NCBI GenBank assembly: GCA_963556495.2
Contig: OY747712.1
Coordinates: 8,644,581 to 8,708,580 of the forward strand
DNA length: 64,000 bases
Direction of reading: 5' to 3'
Source: Valencia hispanica
Lineage: Eukaryota > Chordata > Actinopteri > Cyprinodontiformes > Valenciidae
Shown in pieces: positions 29,996-40,880 of the stretch. How positions within the stretch are numbered: position 1 is the first letter of the stretch; each line of letters starts with the position of its first letter. The notes beneath the pieces are model-generated. The model had not been told where the DNA came from, ran no database searches, and worked only from the letters and a program-made list of their open reading frames with translations. A program made the position numbers and the translations under genes.

Positions 29996-30470
29996 CATGT
30001 TATGCCTCTTTTTAAACAGATTGTAATAGGTCTATGGTCTGTACCTAACATGTTAATGAAGTTCTTTGCACAAAATCACTCTCAGATAAAGCGATCTCAC
30101 CAGCTCAATTCTTGACAATATCAGTCCATTCCAGAATTAGCTGTTTAGAGGGCTCTGTCACTTTTATGCAAATTGGAGTTTGGAGACCACGCCCACCCAT
30201 CTTGTTACTAGGCTGCGGGTTTGCCAGACATGAGAATGGCAAGGAATTAGAATTGGTGAGCGAGGTTTCACAGGTGAGAGGCGGTTAAATGCAAATTTCG
30301 CACATTGTGACATCACAATAAGGCAGTTTTTCAAACTTTCTGAAAGCAAAAAAAAAATAAAAAATGGATAGATGTATGGATGGTTTAAATTCATGTTGGG
30401 AGTGTTTGTAGAGGAAAATGGCAATACAAAAGGGTGGAAAAGTGAAATTTGCATGATATGTCCCCTTTAA
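29996..30470. mobile_element. TTAA-target non-autonomous DNA element, different family
   Basis: The element at 30000-30466 (467 bp) is flanked by TTAA at 29996-29999 and 30467-30470. Its ends are ATGGGACATGTTATGC and GCATGATATGTCCCCT, imperfect inverted repeats. The terminal design (AGGGG then ATATTATGC) resembles the 9231 and 21472 copies, but the interior differs. No coding capacity was seen. Confidence 0.7.
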
Positions 30471-30779
30471 GTGAAAATGTTATGAACGTCATAACATAAA
30501 TTGCAGAATAATTGGTAGGAAGCAAAAACAGGAAACACGACAAAGATACATCAACAAAAGATTATTTTAACAGAATAATTTATCATCTATAAAGTCAAGT
30601 TTGTCATTTGAAATTCAAATGAATCACTGTAAATCGAATGTGGTGTTCGTGCTAACATAATTTCAACATCAAAACTAGAAACTAAGAGAGCGCAGACCTC
30701 CTCCTCTGACCATGAAAACATACATTTAGCAGCTGGATTAACACTGATATCATTATTAGTTGAGAAGTTATTCACGAAA

Positions 30780-30960
30780 ATCAGTTTTTGGTAATGCCAA
30801 TTTTCCGATCAACCCCAAATCAATTGTACCTGCTCCCATTGTAGCAATTTGATGACAATTTAATCAAAATCCATCTATAACTTTTTGAATTATGTTGCTA
30901 ACAAACAAACAAAAAATCAAACAAACAAACAGACTAACCTTGGCGAAAACAAAACGTCCT
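30780..30960 (-). repeat. Dispersed repeat with AACAAACAAACA tract, copy 1
   Basis: Read on the minus strand it gives GTCTGTTTGTTTGTTTG, TTAGCAACATAATTCAAAAA and GTTATAGATGGATTTTGATT. This parallels 60800-60880 (GTCTGTCTGTCTTTTAGC, ATAACTCAAAAAGCTATGGA). The two are copies of one fish repeat in opposite orientations. Confidence 0.55.
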
Positions 30961-31990
30961 TTGTAAAGGTAATAAAGTGATTAAAAGACTCCAGAGATCT
31001 CCTATAATTGGAGTGAGGCAGATGTGATGCCTACTTTAGATTATAGAATAAATGGACTCCTGACAAAATGTCCTTTAACTCTTGGAGGTAAAATCTCCTT
31101 AATCTCTGAGTAATTTTCCAACCTATTTTGCACAGATTCTAAATAGAGTAACAGCAGTGTTTTCTCCTAATTTTCTACCTAAATGAATACCTTTGGAAAG
31201 CAAAAATGACCATGTTTGCCCTCTAACATTTTGTTGGACATGAGTCTGGGTGCATGGCAGTTGTTTTGTGTATTGTGGGGGCAGACAGACATTTAAACAT
31301 GCATTAGAAGTTTGCAGGAACATCAGTTGAAAATGTGCAGGTGTCAGATGTGAGCACTGACCCGTGTCTGACAGCTGGTGCGGCTAGTTGGGAAATGCTG
31401 TCCCCCATCAGGTAAAACCTCGGTCTGAATCTTATCGGCACAGCTGTGATCCTTAAAAGAAGGACGACTGTGGCGAGATGTGGTTGAGAACACAGTAAGC
31501 ATTTTTAATGACGTTGGTTTTTACCTCTGTGTTGTTTTTCTTTTCTTGGCACTACAGATGCATTCATTTCTGTTTTCTCTATGTGAAATTCATAAAGCCA
31601 GAAATTATCAGTAGGAGGATGTGTGTCTGTTTAACATGTTTTCAACATTAAAAACATATGATTAGTGTAACAAAACCTTGATCTAATTAGAGCCGAAATT
31701 TCACATGTGGGTACTCACGTTTAGATTTGTTTGTTTGTTTGTTTTTTCATTGCAGAGGCATTTAAACCAGAAAATACTACAGTTAAATTAAGGTTTCCTG
31801 CACCATGTTATACACAGTAAGTGTTCCTCCTGGTAACTGCGTAGAATCATGTAACTTTTCCAAAGTAGCTCCCAGATTTTCAATATTTCATTTGTTTTTC
31901 CTCAGTTTTGTACATCTTTCACCTGAAGCAACATATTGGGGGTCACTTTGCCTAAGTAGCAACTTTTAAACACTATCCATATGCTGCTGC
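30961..31990. other. Unassigned interval
   Basis: AT-rich; a short (GTTT)n run lies at 31727-31745. No gene or classified repeat was recognised. Confidence 0.45.
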
Positions 31991-31999
31991 TTGTTTAGG

Positions 32000-32200
32000 G
32001 CAGGTACCAAATATTTTCTGTATTTGACAGGTTTTTTTCATGGTATCAGAAAAATCTAAAGGCTGTCGGCCATTTTGACAGATTACACATGGTCCAGATG
32101 CACAGACATTTTCAACTAATCAATAAAAAAAAGAGAGTCCCATAAGAGCATCATCTCAGATCTGAACACCGTACCCAATGCATCTCACGGACCTGACAGC
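32000..32200 (+). repeat. Unclassified dispersed repeat, copy 1
   Basis: It shares ordered blocks with 46310-46550: ATATTTTCTGTATTTGAC, AAATCTAAAGGCTGTC/CGGCCATTTTGACAG, and AAGAGCATCATCTCAGATCT. The spacing is similar but copy 1 is shorter between the last two blocks. The family was not identified. Confidence 0.6.
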
Positions 32201-34525
32201 ACGTTGAAGAGTTACAGAGGATTGAAGCACATCTGTGACTGCGCCATACACAGACTGATACTGAACAAGCACATGCTGCATGTGTTTTCTCCCGCTGAAG
32301 CGATCAGAAAAGTGCTCGTTCAGAGAGTCCTGCCTAATTCTAATTACTTCAATTGGAGAAATATTTCCTGATTTCCAAACTTTGGTTGAAGTGCCACTCA
32401 AAATGCCAGTCTCCAAAATTCATTAAAAACAATATGCTGTTTATGCATGGTACATGTGCAGGGTTTAAGTATCACAAGTCAAAATGAGTACTCGTTAAAA
32501 TGAGGGCTCTTGAACTCCAAAAGCTTCTTTTATTTTTTGGATTTTGTGAGTAAAATATTCCTTACCTTTCTCTGTTGTTATGGAGTGGTGGACATTTGAG
32601 AATGAGCGGCCCCTTAATTTTTTCCATGGAGGAAACAGTAGATTTACCTTCAGATCTAGCCCTGGAACAGAAGGTATACATTTTAATGTTAAGACCACGG
32701 GAGTTTTGTTTGGTGATTTAGTTGCTGCAGTTCAGCTAATGTCTGACATCCAAGGATAGTAGGTCTTGTGACTAACAGTTAGGTCACTGGGTCAAGTGCT
32801 GGCAAATTCAGTACATCTGGAGGGAAGAAATCCCCAGACTTATCTTTTGCCTCAAGTCTGTTATGCAAGATCAGAATTACAGTTAGAACCAGATTTTTTT
32901 TGCCCCTTTCTGTCAGTCATGGTTGGAGCTGTTGGTTGGTCGAATGTGCCAGAGCAGGAGAACAGCTGGTTCATGTTGTGCTCTGGCGTCAGGCCTGCTC
33001 TCCCAGGATTGTGTGCGTGGGTGTACATCTTGAAGGAGATGCACTTTCCAAGTCTTGTATGACCCAGTCATGTTGGTGGGCCGGGCCTGCAGCTTTCATT
33101 CCTGCAGCAGAGAACAGAAACAGATGGAATAAAGAGCCAGAATTCAGTCTGATGGGATTCATTGGGCTTTAACTTCTCTCTTGTTAAATAGGTTTTGTTT
33201 TCCAAGTCTGGCTGTCTCCTCAGTAAGACTCGATTGGATTTACTTTCATTTTTATCTACTCTCTCTTCAGAACTCCCCTCTTTCTTTCCTTCTTTTTCTT
33301 CCCTTTAAATCCCAGTTTGAGTTTCTTACCTCTTCTGTTTTCCTGCTTCCTTCTCTTTTTCCTCAAGTTTCCTTCTCCACCCCTCCCTCTTAACTTCTCC
33401 CTCCGTTCTCATTTTTTGCGATCTCATCCTGTCATTCGCTAAAATGTCCTCCCTCTCTCCTCTTCTGATCTTCTTGAAGCCATTCCTCACCAACTTCATC
33501 TTCGTGTAACAGCCAATGGAATGACAGGATAACATATGAAACCAATCATCTCTGGGAGTGGCTCTGAAATATTTTCAGTTTTTCATGCCCCAGGATTGCT
33601 TTTTTTCCACTTCTGTTTGTCTGTATGATTTCTCTTTTGATATCAACATCATTTGATGCATAATTGCTCCATTTATAATAATTCCTGTAATATAGTAAAC
33701 ACAGGTAATAAAGACAGAGAAATGAAACCCTCCAGTGAGCAAAAATTAGATTCAAATAAGTAATTTGTCCTTCAAAGTCACCGCAAACTGAGTCTTAAAA
33801 TTGAGTTTTAAACAGTGATTTAATTATAGCTGATGAATTTCATAATTGAACAGAATAATGTTGAATTTGTTTTGAAATTGTAGAGTTTAAATATATTTAA
33901 TGAACATCGGCTTTACTGCACGCTAAGTTTAAAGTGGTGTGCATGCAGATCATATCCTTCAGGCTACTATTTCAACAACATGCACATTCTCATGGGTATT
34001 CCAAAACACCAGTGAGCGAAATGATTGTTCCTATTTATTTATTAATTTATTTGTCAACTAAAATCATCTGCATATTAAACCATTAACAGCTGTCACTTCT
34101 GTGGAAAACGTTAGTGTATCTGTTTATCTGGAGATAGAGACATTAACATCTCTTTGTGACTATAAAAAGAAATTTGTCTGGGTAGTATTGTGAACCAGGC
34201 TTTAAAATTATTATTTTTTTTTTTTTTTTGCTTTATTAATGTTCTGTTTTTTGGGGAAAGTTATTTAGTTTATTAGGAGCTTACTGTGTTTCAGCTCCTC
34301 AATTATGGCTTCTTGCAAATGGAGCACGAGATTCCACTGGAAATTTTGACTTGGTGATTTACATCCATACATAGTTAACATAAGTTTCATGCTTTTAATA
34401 CTTTATTTCTACTGTTCATTGTCTTGAGTAGAAATATTACACGGCAAACGATTGCCATTAGTTTAAATAAACAAGAATTAGGTGCACAAGTATGAATTCA
34501 TTGTTGATTTTCCCTAATACACACA
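32201..34525. other. Unassigned interval, partly pyrimidine-rich
   Basis: A long C+T-rich stretch at 33210-33480 (TTTCCTTCTTTTTCTTCCC and similar) explains the open frames there. No exon or named repeat was recognised. A T-run of about 18 lies near 34213. Confidence 0.45.
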
Positions 34526-34687
34526 GGGCCTGATTTATCAAAGCTTTGTTAAAGGCTTGTTAAAACATGCGCAAACCTCACAGCAGGCACAAAAACATGC
34601 AACAGGTGATATAAGCAAGCGCAGGGAGGCCTGCGCCTGTTTATATCACCCACAGCAAGATGCGTGCAAACCATTTAGTGCTCTTGT

Positions 34688-34847
34688 CCTTAATGAATCT
34701 GCGATGGACTGGTGACCTGTCCAGGGTGTACCCCTCCTCTCGTCCAGTGACTGCTGGAGATAGGCACCATCCCCCCCGCAACCCTGCATAGGATGGACGG
34801 GTACAGGAAAATGGATGGATGGATGGATGGATGGGCCCTTGATGAAT
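34688..34847 (+). mobile_element. 5'-truncated RTE-type LINE tail with (ATGG)n end
   Basis: The 138-bp insert (34699-34836) reads CTGCGATGGACTGGTGACCT, then CAGGGTGTACCCCTCCTC, then AAAATGGATGGATGG repeats. This is the common 3' end of a fish RTE/Rex3-type element. The flanks CCTTAATGAAT (34688-34698) and CCTTGATGAAT (34837-34847) match at 10 of 11 positions and are its target duplication. It landed in the TIR element after that element was in place. Confidence 0.8.
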
Positions 34848-34937
34848 ATGCAATATAGGTGTTTCTGGTGCAAAATATTGCGGGGAGAACACGCACATAA
34901 GTAGGCTTTTTTTTAGCACTATTAAAAGATGCCTCTA

Positions 34938-34938
<1 letters not shown>

Positions 34939-35019
<81 letters not shown>

Positions 35020-35041
35020 TTATTTATTTATTTATTTATTT
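34939..35041. repeat. Compound AT microsatellite
   Basis: A (TA)n run is followed by TACATACATA blocks and then a (TTTA)n run. Confidence 0.95.
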
Positions 35042-35159
35042 TTGCATAATTGGCATTCAGGTATTTTGAAGGTTACATGTATGTGCTTCATCAGAGCCAG
35101 AGCAAACCCAACCCTGTTCCCTCTGTCCTTCCTCAAGTGTAACAGCCAAAACCATTAGG

Positions 35160-35214
35160 AGACTAGGAGAATCTGCCGTTCTCCTAGTCTGTTCCTTTTT
35201 TTTTTTTTTTTTTT
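35160..35214. repeat. 12-bp perfect hairpin followed by a T-run
   Basis: AGACTAGGAGAA (35160-35171), a 7-nt loop and TTCTCCTAGTCT (35179-35190) are exact reverse complements. A run of about 20 T follows from 35195. The layout mimics a bacterial terminator but has no such meaning here. Confidence 0.85.
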
Positions 35215-35999
35215 TGGCCATCCTGTTTCTTTTCCTGTTCATTTTACTATTGTACCTGAATGTGGTCTTAAAGTAAATGATGTGCCGTTTGGGCTGTTTT
35301 TGAGTGTAACGTAAGATCAGCATTACACGAATGGTCAAGCTTGATCCCGTCCTGGAGTCTCAGTGGACGTTTCATCTCAGCCTGTTGAGACAGGGGGCCC
35401 GTCATCTCCTTCTATCTGTACATTTGTGCTGTAAAAACACTACACCATTGTGAGCTCGCCCTCCCATGTGGAGCAACTTCCATAAGAGAGGTACTTTAGC
35501 CTACTCTTAGAGGTAATCGTTGGCTGCCTGAAAAACCACTGAGACGACTTTGGATGACTGTTAAACTTGTAACCGCTTCAGACTTAAACACTAAAATGTT
35601 TCCTCACTAACTGAGTTCTTGCTAACTTCATTTGCATTGATTATTACTAAGTCAATGTCATTTTTACTACAGTGTGAATGCTTTAGGCTGCTGGGCTCCA
35701 ACACTTTGGGATTGTTTTTTGCCTTGTGTTTTAGTCATCAAAGTGTATTCACAACTTGTCATAGTACGGTACCTAGAAATATATTAAAACAATGCTGTGT
35801 ACACTAAACATTGAAAATGATGTTAATTGGAATAAAAAAGTGGAAAAAAAAACAGAAGGTGCAAAATATTGGGAGAACATGCAAATAAGTAGGTGTGATT
35901 TATGTTTTTGCGGTTACTTTTTTCGCCTCTGAAAGGTATGTCCTAAATTTGTCCCACCACGATTCAACATAACTTCATTACTGCCAAACCACACATATA

Positions 36000-36430
36000 G
36001 TTCACACACATTCTAACCTAATAGTAATTACCACTGTAATGGCCATAAACCTGACAGTGATGTTGATTTTTCCACTTTTTTTCCAAAGACGCATCATAAC
36101 TCACTGCGCGTCTGCACCTGCTGTCTCTGGAATACGTTGCTTGCATGGAGCAGAAAGCGGCGCATGTACACTGCACGCACCAATTTATGATAGACAAACG
36201 AAAAACTGATTTCACACACGTTCTACGCTAATAGTAATTAACTCTCTAACAGCCAAAGATTTGACCGGTATTTTGTTTTCCCCCCTTTTTTGTGCTAAAG
36301 ACGCAACATGAATCCAGTGTGCCCATTCCTCCTCTCTCTGGCTATGGCACAGTGCATGGGGCAGAAAAACTGGCACAGACAGCAGCGGACGCAAAGTCCT
36401 CATTTGAATACTGCTCATGCGCCTGTTATG
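36000..36430. repeat. Two diverged tandem units of about 210 bp
   Basis: Unit 1 (from about 36000) and unit 2 (from about 36208) both run TTCACACAC, TAATAGTAATTA, GGCCATAAACC or AGCCAAAGATT, AAAGACGCA, and GGAGCAGAAAG or GGGGCAGAAAA. The order is conserved with moderate divergence, indicating an old duplication inside the 34526-36734 element. Confidence 0.65.
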
Positions 36431-36864
36431 ATTTGCGCACATAATCTTAGTATATCACCCACAGGAACACTCCCTTCCACCATTTTTTTTTACAGGATTA
36501 CAACCCTTAATTAAACCCACATCATATGAGTTTTTTGCCCACAAGCAAAACACATCAGAAACCCTAATTCACAAAGTGATTTAAAGGTACTTGTCATACA
36601 CCAGCAGTCCAATCACTCATATAACTCGAGGTCGTCAAGCGTTTCCACGCCACATCCATCGTCTCCATCCCCTCCATCTCGCCTTTTTGCTCCAATTTTG
36701 CACTCTTTATTTGGAATACTGATAAATCAGGCCCACAGTGTCAAAAAATGCATATAGGCTCAAATATATGCATACATGCCCACTAATATTTTGTTAAATG
36801 TCAAGCTACAGTGAAACTACATGCATTTTATAGTCATCAGCAGTTTCTTGCTATCATTTTGGGT

Positions 36865-37189
36865 GGTTATGTCGTGGTTTTAAGAGTGTTGAATGACCCA
36901 AGCGCAGAGAGGAGTAGAAAATGACCTTGCTTTAATGCTGAGATCCTGACTACAAGTAGTCAGGGGATTTGAAGTAACAAGACGTGATTCCAAATACATG
37001 ACAATGATGACATTACATGATGACAACGACTAGTTGCAAACATGATGTCGATCCAACAAAAGACAGGGGAACACAAAAGGGTACAAATACACAGAGAAGA
37101 CAAACAATGAATCAAGACGCAGCTGGAGACAATTAAGGACACAGAGAATGACAGATGCAGGGGAAAAAACATGACATCTTAACAGGTTA
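36865..37189 (-). repeat. Solo gypsy-type LTR with perfect 5-bp target duplication
   Basis: The LTR runs 36870-37184 (315 bp) and is flanked by GGTTA at 36865-36869 and 37185-37189. On the minus strand it starts TGTTAAGATGTCATG and ends TGGGTCATTCAACACTC...CCACGACA. It contains CAGCATTAAAGCAAGG (ATTAAA polyadenylation signal). No coding region adjoins it. Confidence 0.8.
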
Positions 37190-37279
37190 TATGACCCATT
37201 TTCTTTTGTCAAAATGTGTACATCTCATTTTAAGTGGTTGGTTTCTTAGAACTTACATTAAGAGTGTAAGTGTGCAAGG

Positions 37280-37900
37280 GTACCGAGAGAGGAGCTGTGT
37301 TATTGCATGAAGATGTCTGGAATGAAAGAGAAGTATGTTAGAGTTGTGCAGGACATGTATGAGAGCTGTGACAGTAGTGAGGTGTGCTGTAGGAGTGACA
37401 GAGGAGTTCAAGATGGAGGTGGGACTACATCAAGGATGGGCTCTAAGCCCAGCTCAAGTCTTCTTGTTTGCTTTAGAGATTTACAGGCTGACAGATGAGG
37501 TTAGTTAGGATTCTCCATGGACTATGATGTTTGCAGAGGGCATTGTGATCTGCAGTGAGAGTAGGGTGCAGGTAGAGGAAAAGCTTGAGAGGTGGAGGTA
37601 TGCACTGGAAGAGACAGGAATGAGGTTAAGTCACAGCAAACCAGAATACATGTGTGTAAATGAGAGAGACACAAATGAAACAATGACACTACAGGGAGTA
37701 GAAGGAAAGAAGGTAGAGGACTTTAAGTACTTTGGGTCAACAGTCCGAAGTAAAGGTGAGAGTGGAAAAGAGGTGAAGAAGCGTGTGAAACCAGAGTGGA
37801 ATGGGTGGAGAAAAGTGCCTGGTGTGATGTGTGATAAAAGGATTTCAGCAAGAGTGAAAGTAAAGGTGAACAAGACAGTATTGAGAACAGCAATGTTGTA
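37280..37900 (+). pseudogene. RTE-type LINE reverse transcriptase, frameshifted, catalytic box altered
   Basis: Translation over three frames recovers VPREELCYCMKMSGMKEKYV, RVVQDMYESCD, then (frame change) VVRCAVGVTEEFKMEVGLHQ and ALSPAQVFLFA, then (frame change at about 37500) SPWTMMFAEGIVICSES and KVEDFKYFGSTV. This is the palm and thumb region of a fish RTE-like LINE. The normal FADD metal-binding box reads FAEG, so both catalytic aspartates of that motif are lost. It ends at TAG after LRTAML where relatives continue. It is truncated at both ends and clearly dead. Confidence 0.82.
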
Positions 37901-37938
37901 GGGCACATTTATTGAAATCAAGGCCCGGGTCATTAGCC

Positions 37939-37977
37939 ATTTATGTGGCCCTCTAAACTCTAGAGGACCACATAAAT
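37939..37977. repeat. 17-bp inverted repeat with one mismatch, 5-nt loop
   Basis: The arms 37939-37955 (ATTTATGTGGCCCTCTA) and 37961-37977 are complementary except at one position, separated by AACTC. It lies a few bases before the TTAA element that starts at 37985. Confidence 0.85.
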
Positions 37978-37984
37978 AGAACCT

Positions 37985-38914
37985 TTAAAGGAGCCGTATG
38001 TAAGATTGTGGCCAAAACTGGTACTGCAGTCACTTTTAAATTACTGTAGAGCGGTGTATCCCCTCACAATCCCCCTGACTCGAGGTTGCCAGATACAGTA
38101 GGCTGCAGGATCAAGCAGAACGTAGGCTGCTACAAGGAGCTTCCAATGGCAAGTGACACAGTCCTACACAGTAATTTTTTTCCTGCTAATTATGTTTAAT
38201 TATAATGACAGAGAAACGGGCTCTGATAATGCATTGCTAATGTTAGCAATTGACGACTCGCCATTTTTATTTCCCAAACAATTCCTTACCTTTTCAATTC
38301 GATGACCCTCCTCCTCCATATTCGCTAACGTAATGTTACTTTGCACGAACATGCATAACTTTGTTAGACTGTGATGAATATTTGAAATGTCCATTTACAT
38401 GAAGTACAAGGTAGCCAAACATAGATGATTTGTCCCTGTCCAGGAGAAAATTAGCAACGTTGGCATCTGTCTTCAAATTCTTCTCTGTTTTCAGCCGTCT
38501 CCATCTTCTAAAGGCATCTCCCATACAAATAGTTGTTATATTTTAGACTTTGTCACGATGTATTTCTGAATGATAAAGAGGTCTTTTAGGTGTAGTAATG
38601 TTAGACATTTTTTATCTGAAATACTTTTGTAGCTGCAGCTGTAGTAATTAGAGCAGAGCTGGCAACCCCGGTGCCGAAACACTACTGGCTTCGTGATTGG
38701 TAGATAAGTAGAGGATGGCGCTCCAGGCCAAAACACAAGATGACAACATCAATTGAGGGCTGCAACTTCACTTTTTAAATGACAATATCCTGGCCGTACT
38801 ACTGTTGTCAGTGATATAAGTATTTGAAATGAACATGATTTCTTAATGTCTAGTGACATATCAGGGCCATTTTATGATTAATAGAAATACATTTCTTACA
38901 TACAGCTCCTTTAA
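37985..38914. mobile_element. TTAA-target non-autonomous DNA element, third family
   Basis: The element at 37989-38910 (922 bp) is flanked by TTAA at 37985-37988 and 38911-38914. The ends AGGAGCCGTATGTAAGA and TCTTACATACAGCTCCT (reverse complement) match over about 17 bp with one or two differences. The minus-strand frames inside (38200-38736) are short, overlapping and unrelated to any transposase I know. Confidence 0.75.
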
Positions 38915-39059
38915 TTTCTATTTATGTGCACCTAAATACTATTTTATCAATTAAATCAAATCAGTGTTTATTTGAATTGTCCTAAATCCCATCATTGTGA
39001 AAAGATGTTCAGTTTTATTTAATTTTAAGAAATACTTGTCAAATGTGGTGACAGATATT

Positions 39060-39143
39060 TATTTAGTTCTGCCACAACCAGCCCTTTAAGGACATTAATG
39101 ATGTTGATATGGCCCAAAATGGAAATGAGTTTGACACCCCTGG
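39060..39143. repeat. hAT element right-end fragment
   Basis: ATGGCCCAAAATGGAAATGA followed by GTTTGACACCCCTGG is the typical end of a widespread fish hAT repeat (its complement begins with CAGGGGTGTCAAAC). No matching left end was found nearby. Confidence 0.5.
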
Positions 39144-39157
39144 TATGTATGGATGTT

Positions 39158-39205
39158 TGGATGGATGGATGGATGGATGGATGGATGGATGGATGGATGG
39201 ATGGA
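39158..39205. repeat. (GGAT)n microsatellite
   Basis: About 12 copies of a 4-bp unit, TGGA/GGAT, uninterrupted. Confidence 0.97.
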
Positions 39206-40880
39206 ATCACAAATATATTTTGTTACGAATTCATGCGATAATTTTTCCATTGATACATATATTTGTAGCTGCATTTACTCCAACTCTCCTAAATAAAATC
39301 TACACATTTTTGGCTGTGCAAAGCACTATATAAATAAATGTATGTATATATCCAACTGTCATACGATGTGAATAAAAACCTGAAATAAAAATACTAAAAC
39401 GAATGCAATATACTGTAAAGCAGTCTATTTTAAAACAGGTGATGTTACAAGAAAGGTTTCATACCTTGTGCAAATTCCTGAAAGTTTAGCAGCTTTAATT
39501 TAAACAGCCCATCACAGAGGTGTAAGAAAACATTAAGCATCGATCTGGCTTTAGTCTGCATTCTTTATTAAATTAAGTTACCTAAATTTCTCATCTAATA
39601 AGAGCGCCGCAACATTCTTTGAGATAGTAGTCTTTTATAAAGCTTTCTAAAGACAAAGAGACACAATAAGTAAGAAAACAATGTGATTGGTAGTTGATAA
39701 AACATGTTTTAACCTCTTTTAATTTAGCTGATCACTAAATGAATTACTCTTTTCCAAAGGGATCTTTTAATAAAAAAAGAGCAGCTTTACACTTAAAATT
39801 AAACTTGACAGTCTCCTTCACTTTAAGTGGGCTTATCATTAACACCAAGAGTTCAGGTCATTAAGAACATGCAAAACAAACAACTGTAATGTGTTAATTA
39901 ATTAGGGATTAGACTAATTGGTGGCTCTCTTGGTTGCAGATAAAGGAAGACATTTATTCTGCATATTCTGCTCGTTGTGTGATTACCATCTTGGCCAGGG
40001 GTGTGTAAGTGTGCTTGCTGCTGTGCCTATTTAATGAGAGACCCTTTTTGCTGCACATTCAGCTTCCAAGATGCACCCCCAACTACCAGCAGCCCTGCTC
40101 GCCCTCCCCTCCTGTCTGTCTATCCTGTCAGGTCTCTGGAAAGCACGTCTCAACACGAGTCCCTGTTGCCCGGTGATGCAGGCGCTTCATATTGGCAGTG
40201 TAGTGTCTTTTCAAATTCATATCTCCCTTGAGTCCCGTGGGTGGCAGCTTTGGATGCAGCCTAATCAGAATTCTCCTCCTTGTGAGCTCACGTTGTGGAA
40301 AAGTCGGTATGCGTGTGTGTGTGCTTGTAAAGGATAAGTATAAGAGGATAGAGCTATCTTAAAGGTCTCACATGTGGGAGCCAAGACTCGTTTCAGAGAT
40401 AATTCTTGCTGTGTCGTGCAAGATTTGGTCCTGACAGAATTGGTTGGGATCACATATTTAAGAGTGGGTGATAAGCAGGCATGTGGCGGAGCCTCGGTTT
40501 GGAGGCTAGTTGAACCTGAACCATATGGAACTCATATTTTATGTCTGTATATTGTACTAAAAACAACTCCCTGTTTCGAAATCCCATAAATCACTTTAGT
40601 TCCTCTGAGAATGTAAACATGGGTCTTTTTTCACAAGAAAAAGGTGTGGTTCATAACAAGTGAAAACATTACTCAACCTCATCAGAAAAGATGACCCCGA
40701 AAGGAAATCTGTTGCGGGAATTACATTTAAAATGTGGACATGTCGGCCTGCAGTCCCAACTACTCAGAAAGCCAAACTTAACTGAGTACAACTTAAACGC
40801 TACTTGATTAATTAGTAAATTGTGCAAATACTTCTACAGTACATACAAGAGGTAACGGTGAAATTACTGTTAATATATAT
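39206..40880. other. Unassigned interval
   Basis: AT-rich with a more complex part near 39880-40250 that includes TAATTAATTAGGGATTAGAC. No recognised exon; the open frames at 40001-40337 overlap in two frames and match nothing known. Confidence 0.35.

Larger units (their letters stand above)
34526..36734. mobile_element. 2.2-kb terminal-inverted-repeat DNA element, non-autonomous
   Basis: The two ends are perfect 15-bp inverted repeats, GGGCCTGATTTATCA (34526-34540) and its complement (36720-36734). The bases outside are ACA on both sides, which could be a 3-bp duplication. No transposase frame is visible. It contains a short RTE tail insertion (34699-34836), an AT microsatellite, a hairpin plus T-run, and two diverged tandem units at 36000-36430. 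The superfamily is unresolved (hAT or Harbinger-like). Confidence 0.6.

Noticed and set aside
33181..33393. Open frame in the pyrimidine-rich block
   Set aside because: Composition artefact of C+T-rich sequence (repeated S/F/L/P codons).
35160..35214. Rho-independent-terminator-like hairpin plus T-run
   Set aside because: The genome is clearly vertebrate; the bacterial terminator interpretation does not apply.
39158..39205. (GGAT)n array considered as a CRISPR-like or satellite array
   Set aside because: It is a plain tetranucleotide microsatellite with no spacers.
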